DNA of 64,000 bases from positions 62,001-126,000 of the forward strand of contig BSDZ01000032.1 in assembly GCA_030268105.1 (NCBI GenBank), in the 5' to 3' direction. Both the position numbers and the translations under genes were made by a program. The notes under the pieces were generated by a model. That model had not been told where the DNA came from, did not search any database, and was given only the letters and a program-made list of their open reading frames with translations. This document shows positions 53,253-64,000 of the stretch, one piece after another. How positions within the stretch are numbered: the stretch's first letter is position 1; every line of letters starts with the position of its first letter. The DNA comes from Volvox africanus. Taxonomy: Eukaryota > Chlorophyta > Chlorophyceae > Chlamydomonadales > Volvocaceae.

Positions 53253-54015
53253 ATGGGATTGGGGCTTCCCTCCTCCATCTCGGATGCTGAGATGACTGCT
53301 GTCCTGGAGGCCATGAGCCCCAATAAGGCGGATCTCAAGCGTACCTCTCAGTGCACGGGTTGCCGGAGAGACTTCGCAAGCACTTGACAGCTGTGCTGCT
53401 GCCGGCAATCTGAGGGCCACCATAGATGATAGATAAGACGCTGAGGCAACTATATCAATATATCTTATATCTTGTTATGGGGCTTTTGTCGATCGAAATT
53501 GTTAGTTGCCAAGCCCTTGCTTGCATCGGCTGGCAGTATGTAACGGCTCCCCATAAAGGTTACATGCGCTCCTTGTAACGCCATGCCTGCTCCACGCAGC
53601 AGCCCATTATATTGTCAAGATACATCTATCTACCGTTCTAACATCGGCAAGTGCGTACTTAGTGATAAATATTAACCGGTCAGCCCTGCATAGAATTCCT
53701 AGCAGGAAATCTATCATGGCTGCCAGTGGTTCACCCCCACAGTCAGCCTGCTGATCAATCTTGCTTATCCCCAGAAATAAACTGCAAATAATACATTACG
53801 TAGATCAACCATTTTATTAACAGAATAACCAGAAGAATCGCTGGTCCCAGAGAAACGGACTCGTGGAAAGGAAGGGTGTGGCGGCAGGTTATGGCTCAGT
53901 AGCCGTACAACACAAAACGCGCGCTACAGTTTTGATACTGCCTATGTACAGCAGTACGATCACCTAATTTTGTACGACCGCAATTCATGTCAATTAAAGC
54001 CTATCATCATGACTT

Positions 54016-54294
54016 TCAACGTTTAACGTTCTTACTAAGACATAAGCTGCTGCGGTGTTTTTGTGGAATGAATGGTGGTAAGTGAGGGCTGCGGTGAGCT
54101 GCATTCACGGTCCATGCTTGACCTGTACCGGGTGCGGCGGTATCCCCCACACGACTACACAAGGATAACAAATAGCGCACGTGTGAAAGCATGAGTGCGT
54201 TACACATCATTGTGAGTACAGCATCAGGGATACTTCCCACATTAGCAACTATACCCGCTTTCATCGCACCGACGGCTCCACCATCCAGTGCCAT
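54016..54294 (-). CDS. Hypothetical 92-residue protein (R4 copy)
   Basis: Copy of 6094-6372 with two amino-acid replacements close together (HM-RH becomes HV-RY). Both are nonsynonymous, so purifying selection is not evident. Confidence 0.35.
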   Translation of the reverse strand: MALDGGAVGAMKAGIVANVGSIPDAVLTMMCNALMLSHVRYLLSLCSRVGDTAAPGTGQAWTVNAAHRSPHLPPFIPQKHRSSLCLSKNVKR

Positions 54295-55245
54295 GCACTA
54301 CCGTGTGTCCCACATGCCTCGTGCCCAACACAAGCCTTAAGAACGGCACCTGGTCCCCATCCGCCGGGATATGCCCGTTTGCCAGTGGTCGGTGAAGGTG
54401 CGACAAACACCGCACCCTACAACCACGATATCACCCTGAACAGGATGGACGGAATACTGGGAATGAAGCCTTCCAGGCTACCCATATCTGCAGCTAAGAG
54501 ACCTCGGAATGACTCGGACCGAATGAAGCCCGAAGCAGACGGACCCGCACTGGACTAATGTAAAACATTGTGCCTTCCATATCACACAAACTTAGGAAAC
54601 AGCACAATTTAGTTAAGCCAGGCCAAGCAGGTCGGAGACGACCGCACTCCGCTGTAGGCTGCCGAACTTGAAAACAAACTTGAACAAACAACAGGACATC
54701 ACCATATCCCAATCACCGACTTGGGCCGATCAGAAGGGCAAATGTCCGCACGCTTTTCTCCCGCTAGTTTGGCGTTACTACAGCGGTTCGTCTGGTTGCC
54801 TCACATGTACTGCACGCAGAAAATATATACCTAATGCTGTGGGCAAATGAAAGGGATGCGACGAAACAGGTCCCCTCATGCCCCCATCGGCAAGCCCAAA
54901 ACAGTTGTTGCAATGGCGCTGTTGTGGTGTGCGCTTGCTGAGGCTATGGAAGCGTGGTTTGCCCCGCAAACCAACAAGCCAACCTCTAGCGTTAGCCGCC
55001 ATCGGCAGATTAATCGTTGCAAACACCGTGGAACGAATTTTTCGCTGTCCCAAACACACATATTTGTTTCAATCAGATACTTATCCAAGAACCTATCCTA
55101 AAATCCATAGACATCCAAATTGATGCATAAAAAACTAGACCTCAACCTTGTTTCCCAGATTTGGTACCGGCTCAAACCGTATTCAACTCGCGTCAATGCT
55201 CTCAATTTGGCTTTAGTTAACGCAACTAATACAATTGCTTAGCAA

Positions 55246-56313
55246 TTACCTCCGCCATTTGCAACCTGTTTGCAGCTGCGAGCTGGCTGAGGGCGACGAA
55301 GCTACCACCTCGCAAAGTGACCACCCCATCCAGACCGCCCAGACGCTTAAGGGGACATCCCCAACCCCCCCCCCAACCAAGCTCTCAACCATGTGTGCAC
55401 TTCCTACCGTGGCAGCGTTAGCGCATTGCCGGCCGTCACTGTCCCCGCCATCTCGCCCGCCCATTTCATACTGGCCCTCCTGATTCCCCCGGCCATACTC
55501 CCCAGCGCGGCCCTGCTGCGTCTCGGGCACCTTCGAAACACTTTTTGAAGCTTCACAGGGCACCACAGCAATGCTTGCGGCATACCCCACTGACAAAATG
55601 CCCACGTCTCGAGGTGCGAGCGGCAAATTTGGCAATAGCCTGGCAGGCGGCGCCACCATGGGGCGCTGCATCTCGCTCCCCTCATCCAGGCAGCGTGAAC
55701 CAGTGGCCCCCTCTCTGCTGGAGCCTTCACGCTGAAACTGGAGCTCCTGTGCGGCGGTGGAGATGCTGGGCGCTGTAGACGGCCAGCTGTTCGGCAGCTT
55801 ACTGCGACTCAGATGGGAAAAGCGTCTCCTCGCTTCCTCCAGCGCGGCCATCATCCGTCGGCGACCAGCCGCGGCACGAGCCAGCGCCAAAGCGTGAACT
55901 GAATCCGTGCATAACAAACCACCCTCTGAGCTGAAAGCTGCCACGGGAGGGATAAGCCAGAATAATGGAGATACAAGACGGTACTTCTGCTTAACATGTC
56001 CGCCGACAGGTTGGCCAGACTTCGGCGCTACCGTTGGAAAAGGAGTATTGCCCACAAAGGATGTGATGAAAGAGCTGGAGGGGAAACAGCCAGATGCATC
56101 GCTAATGGAAGCGTCCGTTTCCACTGCCTGTGCCAAATCAGCATTAGCGATGGGCGCTGGAGCTATTGCACCGCCCGAAATGCAACATGACGCAAAGTAA
56201 GCTGGCGTGACCGGAAGAGGGGGCGTGCCTGCATCCATCAAAACCAGCACTTCCACAGTAGCCGCAGAACAGATAATTGCGCCGCTTGTTTGAAACGTCA
56301 CACTCTTGGCCTT
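55246..56313 (-). CDS. Ala/Glu/Arg-rich hypothetical coding region (R5 copy)
   Basis: Intact copy of 752-1822 with a 10-C tract at 55365-55374, the same length as R2. Confidence 0.45.
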   Translation of the reverse strand, partial: KAKSVTFQTSGAIICSAATVEVLVLMDAGTPPLPVTPAYFASCCISGGAIAPAPIANADLAQAVETDASISDASGCFPSSSFITSFVGNTPFPTVAPKSGQPVGGHVKQKYRLVSPLFWLIPPVAAFSSEGGLLCTDSVHALALARAAAGRRRMMAALEEARRRFSHLSRSKLPNSWPSTAPSISTAAQELQFQREGSSREGATGSRCLDEGSEMQRPMVAPPARLLPNLPLAPRDVGILSVGYAASIAVVPCEASKSVSKVPETQQGRAGEYGRGNQEGQYEMGGRDGGDSDGRQCANAATVGSAHMVESLVGGGVGDVPLSVWAVWMGWSLCEVVASSPSASSQLQTGCKWRR

Positions 56314-56790
56314 TCAACGACCTTCACAGGCTGCCTTCGGCTGTGAAAGAGCAGAGCGCCTTGACAGGCGGCCCGCTGGCCGGAGCTGCCCACGGGGTGG
56401 GTCCAGTATCATAAAAGACGGAGTATGAATGCTATGCGGGCTATGAAGGCTGCACGGCTCATAACCGCCTGCAAGTCGGTCATCGTCGCTCCAGTCTGAA
56501 CTACTGGGAAAGCACCTGCCGTCGCTGTCTCTATCACTGTCGGCGTGTGAGCTGCCTTGACTGCTGGAGGCGCTGCCCCCGGTGCTGCACGTGGAGCCCA
56601 TATCGCCGCGCTCATCGACCAGACAGCAAGTACTACTACTGATGTAGCTGCAGATCATAGTGCCATGCGCGCCACCCAGCGCTGGCACGTGGCATGTTGA
56701 TGGCGAGGCCGGAACAACGGGCTGTGCTGCTGCTGCAACGTCTAAATGATCCTCATAATATTGTCGTTGATAAGGACATGTATTAAGCGC
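56314..56790 (-). CDS. Ser-rich hypothetical coding exon (R5 copy)
   Basis: Intact copy of 1823-2299. Confidence 0.4.
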   Translation of the reverse strand, partial: ALNTCPYQRQYYEDHLDVAAAAQPVVPASPSTCHVPALGGAHGTMICSYISSSTCCLVDERGDMGSTCSTGGSASSSQGSSHADSDRDSDGRCFPSSSDWSDDDRLAGGYEPCSLHSPHSIHTPSFMILDPPRGQLRPAGRLSRRSALSQPKAACEGR

Positions 56791-58322
56791 TTACATCTGC
56801 GGCGAAGAGCACGAAATTAGCAGCATCCCATCACAGACATAACGATAAAGAGGACAACAGGCATATGTATACTGAATCTAATAATCAAGACGATATCAAA
56901 CGCATTACATCTTCGTCCCTGAAGATTACAGCGCCACCATCGAGACGCCGACACCCCGTGACTCACCCGTGTGCTCTAATCCCTAGGCGCTGACATATGA
57001 TGTTATGAAGATAGGTCAATCCAGCCCAAATGAAGCACAGTAATAATGTATTGGCAAGATTCATACCGCCAACACCGCCTCCTGCAGCCAACAGCTCACC
57101 ATGTAATAACAATGATGTTAACGTTCATTTAGCTCAAGTTGGAGTGAATAGGGTTATTAAGTGTTACATCATCATTGCGCCCAGGATGTGGGAGGTGATC
57201 GCAAAGCTCAAAAAGGTAATATCGTGCTCAGTGAACGTATTAAACGGCGTTATTCATGGATAATGAAAAGATGATCATCCGACACATTTTCTGTTCAGCC
57301 GCACGCGAAGCGAAATTAATTTAAAAGGAGGTCTATACCAATCCATCACATCGGACCATGTCGTAAATCCCATTGAAAGTATGGAAAGTTGTAACAGACC
57401 TAAATTTAGGCAATAGAAACAACGCTCTATGCCGCACGTTCGCCTGCGAAAGTCCACTGCGAAAATTTTCATTTCGACGGCCGCCTGTTATGATACACAT
57501 TTGATATTTTGCCGTCTAGCACCATATCATCACGTAACGTGCTGACCTTAAACCGATGACTGAAAGATCACAGAGGATGATGCCGTTTTAGCATTACGTA
57601 CATGCGCAAACAACGCCTTCCCAAAGGCATGGCTGCTACGACCTGGCAGGTAGCGTCCCTGTTGACCGCCATATGTAGCTTCACACGGCCAACCCGGGGG
57701 AGCAAACTTTTAAGCCGCGCGCTTGCTCGATCCTGCAATCCAAGCGAATCCACAGAACGACGTTGGTTGAATTCGGCCTTAATCAGGCATAGTAGAAGTA
57801 TGGCACTCACTTGGAGCATGCAGGCAGACTGCCGTTGTCTCTTCAAAGTCGTTTCCCCCTGAAACCCTATCCTTAAGGCCCCTGAGAATGTCACACATGA
57901 GAATCTTACCTGAACGCCATAACTAACAAAACAAAGGATGCGATGGCTCAGTCAGTGAGATCGTCCCGCGCGAACTGGTAGCAACCGAAGTCGCTTACTC
58001 TACTACTTCTCTGTTCTCGTACCTAGCACCGTCCTTGAACACCCAGACTATAGGGAGCCTTTTGCTGCGTCACATGCCTGGAGTATTTCAAGATTTCGAG
58101 GTTCATAAGAAGTACCCTGGGGCTTGACCCCGAAGCCTGGGACATGCGCTTCTAAAAGAACCCGAATTTTCTCTGCCACCAAATACCGCGGTATATATAA
58201 ACGACCAAACCGTCCCTCGTGCCCAACATAATGCTTTTAAATAGGCAATGGCCTTTGACTGTGCAGATTGTTTTATCCAAACCCCTACCTTTTTGCAACA
58301 ACCAGCGCAATCTTGCACATAC

Positions 58323-58631
58323 CTGGAAATCCGCTACTCGCATCAACGGCACGCCTCTCTCCTCCGCCATAAAGCTCGCTCCCACGCAGCCCCACGCCCC
58401 CGCCAGCCGCAAGTCCCCGCTTTGAACCCAAGTTGGGGGCGGGTTCTGCTTCCCATTCCAGTCCAAGGCGCTGCCGGAGTCAAACTCGGTCCTGCTTATG
58501 ATCGACTCTACCCCGGGTACCGATGCTGACACCCTGGTATGGTCAGCGTGACCAGATGTAGCCCCATCCTTACCACCAAACCCAACATCACCACTTCCGT
58601 TGTACAGAGCTGCCAGGAAGCGTTTCCACAT
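58323..58631 (-). CDS. Hypothetical exon ending at a GTATGT donor (R5 copy)
   Basis: Copy of 16975-17283. Confidence 0.35.
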
Positions 58632-59398
58632 CCCGTGACATCCATCACGGCGGTATCCGCCACAGATGGGACCTGACAGGTTACCATGCCGTGGGGGGAT
58701 TCAGGTACACTCACACTTAGGTAAAATACACTGTTGTGGGATCACAAAGCTTAGGAAGGCTTATGGTACACAAAGGATAACATCCCCAGGGACATTCAGT
58801 GGGGAAACATATCTTTTCGATCGTAATTCGCGCCAATATGTGCTTGTACGGCAGCTCCAACGCTATAACGCTATGATCATGCCTCCACGCCCTCCACGAC
58901 GTTTCGGTAAAATCTGCCCAGCCATCCAACACTCCATCACATGCTTTCAAGTTATAAGGTATTACATCTAACCACTAACAACCACCACAGAAGGCATACA
59001 GCCGCAGCGAACACGCAGAGGAAGCATGGGGCCTAAAGCACCGTCCGTCCGCGTCAGGGCCTTCATGGCCAATCCACCAGGAAGCCAGGGACAGACAGCG
59101 CGACGTACCGTATCGCAGCAGGAGGCAGGGGGCCCCGGGAAGATTAGGCGCCGGACGTGTAGCCGCTAGATCCCTCGTCATGTTGAATAACTGCCCTTCT
59201 CGCAACACTTCCAGTATCTAACTTGAACGTTTCTTAATCCATCATCTCTTTTGCGTGGATGCCTGGAATGGGCAATGGAGGGTGGGCCTTCGTAAAACAA
59301 TGGCGGGAGCGTACGTCGCGCTAGCATGCGAACAGCAGGATGAATTCCCATCCAAAGCGACTCGCAGCCACAATAGCCCACAGAGGCGCGCACCCATG

Positions 59399-59458
59399 CA
59401 CACACACACGCACACACACACACACATGCACACACACACACACATGCACACGCACGCA
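59399..59458 (+). repeat. AC microsatellite (R5)
   Basis: Same tract and length as in R3. Confidence 0.95.
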
Positions 59459-59459
59459 C

Positions 59460-61171
59460 CTACAGAACGGCGCCGCTTCCCTCAGCCCGCTCTGCGTCCT
59501 CCTCTTCCATCGCCAAGGTATCACTATCATTCGCCGACCGAACGGTGGACCCCCCCGTGATCCCCCAGGATCCCTCAGAACCCCCCAGCGCGGGGGGCAG
59601 ACTGGCCAGGCGGTTGAAGGAGAGGTTGAGCACACCCAGATGCTGGGGGGTGATGCCTGCGGGGCAGGACGGGAAAGGGTACCGCATACAGGTCCGAGGG
59701 ATACAGTCCGAGGGACTGTCATCATTCGGGCCTCAGGATGAGCGCTGATCGAAAGGAGGCACCTGTGTGTGTAGGATAGGGGGGTACATCACCCGTGGCC
59801 ACTAACCTGGCAGTCCCTACCTTCCCCGGTGTTTCGGGGCACCCTCATCCAGTCTCCCATGCCGACTTCTCCGAAATCAGTGGTTTTCCCAGGTTCAGCA
59901 CCCACCACCAGCATCCTGTGTGTGTGAATTTGTGGATGTGCCGCAGCAGGAGGATGAGGGTGCACATAATGGGGAGTGGCGGACCCCAAACTGCCAAAAG
60001 AAGAGACTTCTCTCACCCTCTGCTAACGTCTCAATGTCGTTGCCGGACGCATTAAATACCACCAGGCCATCCAGTTTGAGCACCTCGGCCGGTACGGAAC
60101 TCCAGCCATTGTGCCACACATCCGCCACATAGACAGCCTGGCACGGGCTGAGACGGAAGAACGGTGGAGAAGAGGCTGAGAGTGAAACCCCGCTTTACCC
60201 TTCCCCACCCACCCATTGTGTGTGTGTGTGTGTGTCTCGGGGGGGGGGAAGAGAGGAGTAAGGGGGTTATGCGGCCCCGTGATCCAGTTCCTATCCCCGC
60301 AGTTCCCATACTCCTGCGCTTCCGGGCTTCACAACATGTACATGCATACAACCCTGAAACCCTATCCTTAAGGCCCCTGAGAATGTCACACATGAGAATC
60401 TTACCTGAACGTCCGCAACAACTTGTCGTACGGCTACGACGCTGCGTACAAATCCTGAAGTTCGTTGCCGCCGCTCGGCTGCTCACGGATGCAGTAGCGA
60501 TAAGTGTACGCCAGCGCCGATACCCGGACAAGTAAGGGGGCCCGGGCACAAGGAGGAGATTGCCGACACTGCAACGTGACGTGAGCAAGAGATAAAGCAC
60601 TCAGGATCCGCTGTCAAAGCGTACAGAAAGCCCTCAACTAGCGTATGGCTACCACTGACATCTCGGTATCATCGTCCGCGCTCGAAGCGGACCAGGGCTC
60701 CGTGTGGCTCACCAGGGCCTCCCCAAGGTTGTCCAGGGTGACACGACCGCCTGTGCGACGACGTCGACGTGGTCTCTCGCGCTCCCTCTGTTTCCGCTTC
60801 CGCTGGCCGGCTTCGCCAGTCGCATTAGCGTCGTCTTGCGCGCATGCAGTGCTGTAATCGATTTTAACGATATATTGTTATTGCTCGCGTCCTCACCTCC
60901 ATCCGGCGCCGCCAGTTGCTCCCGCTGCTGATCGGTTACCGCCAGCAGCGAATTGTTTGCCTCACTGGCGCTATCGTTGCCTCCATCAGAGTACCGCCGT
61001 CGCTTGCGACCGAACATATCAGTGGACGTTGCTGCGGTCGATGCGTCTCGGCCGAAAACCGAAAACCGACTCACCGAACGCCAGGAAAAAACCGCTACCC
61101 TCGTCGTCATCGTCTTCCAACAGGACCCGTACATCGGGGGCTTCAAAAACCTCATCGTCGTTGCTGATCAT
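59460..61171 (-). CDS. Leucine-rich-repeat protein, six-exon model (R5 copy)
   Basis: Exons 61075-61171, 60897-61031, 60713-60834, 60405-60568, 60017-60147, 59460-59656. Splice sites, phases and the exon-4 TAG (60434-60436) match R3, and no private coding change was noticed. Confidence 0.6.
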
Positions 61172-64000
61172 GCACGGGACGGGTAGGAAAGAGAAAGAAG
61201 AGAACGAAAACGATATGGAACCCATAACGGGAGGTACCGCATGATAGCAGCAGGTTGTGAAGAAGGCAGGGTGTACAAATAATTCGGCGTGCGTGGGTGC
61301 ATTCAGTTTAAAGTTTTCGTTTGGGTGGACGCATATATGTGTGCGTGGTGGGTACCTGTGTGAACCACCTGCTACTACTCGCTGAATCGCAAGAGACTAA
61401 GTGGAACGCATCTAGCATTGCGTGAGAGACAGGGGAAAGGACAAGCGAGCGATTACACGCTTATCACAAATGCTAACATCCATTTCCTTCATTGTAATTT
61501 ACCCCATTATGGATAACACGCGTATCATATAATTCATGCTGTTAACTTCATTTTAAAATCAGAATTCCTGCGTGGTAAAGCCCCAACCGGCCCGACTCTT
61601 GATGGGCCTTATCTAGCGCTGCGTATCTATACATGCATGGCAGCCGAATATCTATACACTGCACTAAAAAGCGCCGCCCTCTTATCCATCCCAACTTACA
61701 GGTCACGAGGGACTTGGTTTGATGGCCCAGCTGCACCTCTGACCCCCCTCCTGGCGCCTCCTCCCCGCTGAGTGCCTCCTGAAGGGGGCGTGGGCATGAT
61801 GGACATCACAACGTTGAAGTGGAGGGTGGCAGCTTAATATGATGGGCAGTTTAGTTCAGCCGTGGATCTTAGCCGCTTCCCTAAGAGGATGGGTCATGTC
61901 GGGCGTGCTTCCATGTCCGCCCTCAAATATCTCCCTTGTCCGTAACTGGGCTGACGTTCATATATTTGGCAGTATATGAGGGTTTTCGTTATGCCCAGCT
62001 CCGTATGAGATTGCGTTTAGGCCTTTGTGTGTTGAGAGGCAGCGTGCCACTGTCCAAAATCAGAACTGCACCCCAAAGCACCATGAGCCCTTCTTCCTTC
62101 TGATACTATAGTACAAATCTCCACTGCGTGAGTTTGGATCCTGCCGTCGCTTGCAACTTCACTTCCTCTACACAGCTGATGCCCGACGTGATAGCCCCGG
62201 AGAGCGATCGGTCACTGGCGCTGCACGAATCTCTCTGGTGGTGGCGATGGTTGCAGAAGGAGGATTGACCCGCTTACGCAGTTTGTGGCTTCCGGACTGG
62301 GCGGCGCCCCCTCATCAGCTGGTCCAGTGGCAGATGCAGATCGCACAGGTAAGCTTCCTCAGCAGGTCCGCGATTGCCTCGACCATTTAGCCGATCTCGC
62401 CATCCACAGGCGATACCGTGTGTATAGTGTGTAAAATTCATTCGGCTTCTCAAGTCGTATAATAGTTAATGCCTGTAAAGGCCATGGCATGGATCTCAGT
62501 TCTCAGGCGTCGTAGCACCGTATTTCACCTCCTGGGTTCCGCCAGCCTACCGTCAGTGGCCATGCCCTCTTTACTGACACATGCACTCCACTCATACCGA
62601 TCGCAGATGGCCCCACTGGTGGCGCTCCGTATGGTTGACCACCACTACTTCTGGCGGCTGCCGGCACCCGTTGGTTGTCCGGAGGTGCAGGACAGACTGG
62701 AGGCGGCGGGGCCGGCAAGCCGCCGTGTCGACGATACAACGCTCGCAAACACTGCCAAGAGAGCAACCAGCAGCGTTGCCCCGAAACCGCCTCCGGCGAC
62801 GGCGTGGAGGCGCGCCCGCTGACGCCCCGTCGCGGTAGTCAATGACGGGGGCGGCGACTTCCCTTCTGGGGCGCGGTGGTTGGTGAAGGTGCTCGGTCGC
62901 ATTTTGCCCGTCTTCCCGAAACGAACAAGAAGCGTTCGTCCCTAGGGACGAGACGCAGAAAGCCAAGAAGGGATGTGAACCGTGAAGCTGTTGCCGGCTG
63001 CGGTTCAGTCGCCCCAACGGCTCCCTCCAACGAGGCAGGAGGAGAAGAAATCGCTATTAGGGGCGTTATTCCGTTGTGCCACCTTGTTCCACCCAAGATG
63101 CCGCCCAGTCGTACGACGCGCCTCCTGGACGAGTTCTGGAAGGGATGAGTCAAAGCCGCTGCTGGAGATGCCTGGGGTATGAAATCGATTTTACCGTTAG
63201 ATGTGAATTGATGGCTCGGCTCGCCTTGCATTAAGTGTTTTGCATTTGTTTGTTGGAATAAGGTTACGAGCAGACGACGTCTCTAATAAAACAGTGTTTT
63301 ACCGGTGGACTTCTTAGGTCAAGCCAAAGCCGGTGCGGGTCAGCTGGCGGTTGCCGCGAAGGGTTACCGGAGGTCCAAGGTTAAATGGATTGGTTGGTTA
63401 CGGTCGAATGGATGGTGAACCAAATGTGGTTTCAGAGCGGGTCACTTCGGACAGGAACTTTAACAGGACTTCAAGTATATGTATACTAGAGAATCAACCG
63501 GTTTTGCTAGGTATCTGCTGTGTCAGTCCAGTATCGCGAACCGTCGGCGGGGGCGATGGAATCAGAGGACGTAACGGGTGTCGCAGTGTGGCGCGGGCAA
63601 CTTGCACTGTCTTTTCAGAGTGTCACCGTTGACTGCCTATTTTGGTTGGAAATTCATGTGATACTGTACGAGGCGTGTCAGACTCACAGCATTATTGAAA
63701 AGTTGTTTTCTGTGCGCTGATTTTCGATTTTCAAAGAACCTCAAAGTTTAGCTGGCCACTGCTGGCCTTCCCTTGCTTGCTGCTCTCAGGAGATGTCGGA
63801 CGTCACTTTCGCGGGCATCTATCCAGAAAGCTGCAACTACAGCAACATTTCAATCATGCTGTCCTCAATAAGCGCTGATGGTTGCGAGGAACAGATAACA
63901 GGCCTTGATGCGGTGTCTTGGGGACTGGCACGGTATTTTGCAATAAACACGTCTTTCCTATATAATCCAGTTAACCGACCGTTGAAGCCGGGGTAAACTC

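Larger units (their letters stand above)
44627..54494 (+). repeat. Macrosatellite unit R4 (long form, left end missing)
   Basis: Begins abruptly after array 2 and a 22-nt filler, at a point equivalent to 14578 in R3 (about unit position 1,431). It then runs through the full right part of the long unit, including the LRR gene and an expanded GGGGAC tract. R4 to R5 spacing at matching points is 11,299 bp, which defines the full long period. Confidence 0.95.
54495..64000 (+). repeat. Macrosatellite unit R5 (long form, cut by window end)
   Basis: Follows R4 directly and in phase. The window ends about 1.8 kb before the expected unit end. It carries a complete LRR gene copy and the junction at 63033-63034 that corresponds to the right edge of the block deleted in R1 and R2. 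Confidence 0.95.

Noticed and set aside
1..64000. tRNA, rRNA or snRNA genes
   Set aside because: No stretch with a recognisable T-loop box and matching acceptor stem, and no conserved rRNA or snRNA motif, was found by eye. A covariance-model search would settle this.

Overview
This is nuclear DNA of a eukaryote, moderately GC-rich, with many very short spliceosomal introns (predicted 43, 48, 75, 77, 77, 95 and 133 nt) that carry GT-AG ends and pyrimidine tracts. Nothing bacterial or phage-like is visible: no operons, no long uninterrupted genes, no ribosome binding sites. The lineage cannot be fixed from the sequence. A unicellular alga or another protist is likely, because of the tiny introns, Thr/Ala/Pro-rich repeat proteins and simple-sequence tracts.

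The window is almost entirely repeats of three kinds. (1) A macrosatellite of near-identical direct units. R1 (1-6572) and R2 (6573-13147) are short units of about 6.57 kb. R3 (13148-20591, cut at its right end), R4 (44627-54494, cut at its left end) and R5 (54495 to the window end) are long units with a period of 11,299 bp. The short form lacks one internal block of about 4,664 bp. That block holds a spliced minus-strand leucine-rich-repeat gene. (2) Array 1 (22751-33357): 18 copies of a 540-672 bp cassette. Each cassette parses into three exons and three introns. The three exons total 258 nt (86 codons) and the phases close exactly, predicting a Thr/Ala-rich, Pro-tailed mucin-like repeat protein. 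(3) Array 2 (33358-44604): 69 copies of a cassette of about 164 bp, each a 69-nt exon (23 codons, phase 2 at both ends) plus a 95-nt intron with consensus splice sites. If spliced, it encodes 69 copies of a 23-residue repeat with a Val/Ala/Met core.

Between R3 and array 1 lies about 2.2 kb of single-copy sequence (20592-22750) with a small predicted secreted protein (minus strand), two small plus-strand ORFs and a possible leader exon.

The most interesting part is 22.2-44.6 kb: two adjacent arrays whose repeat unit is a complete exon-intron module, not plain satellite DNA. The arrays are related. A stretch that is Pro-coding exon in array 1 appears to have become the intronic pyrimidine tract of array 2, through loss of one AG and gain of another. 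Several copies have broken splice sites or frame-changing C-tracts, so I cannot say from sequence alone that a giant protein is made. Most genes in the macrosatellite are orphan-like, and their models rest on splice signals and phase closure, not on recognised families. The exception is the LRR gene.
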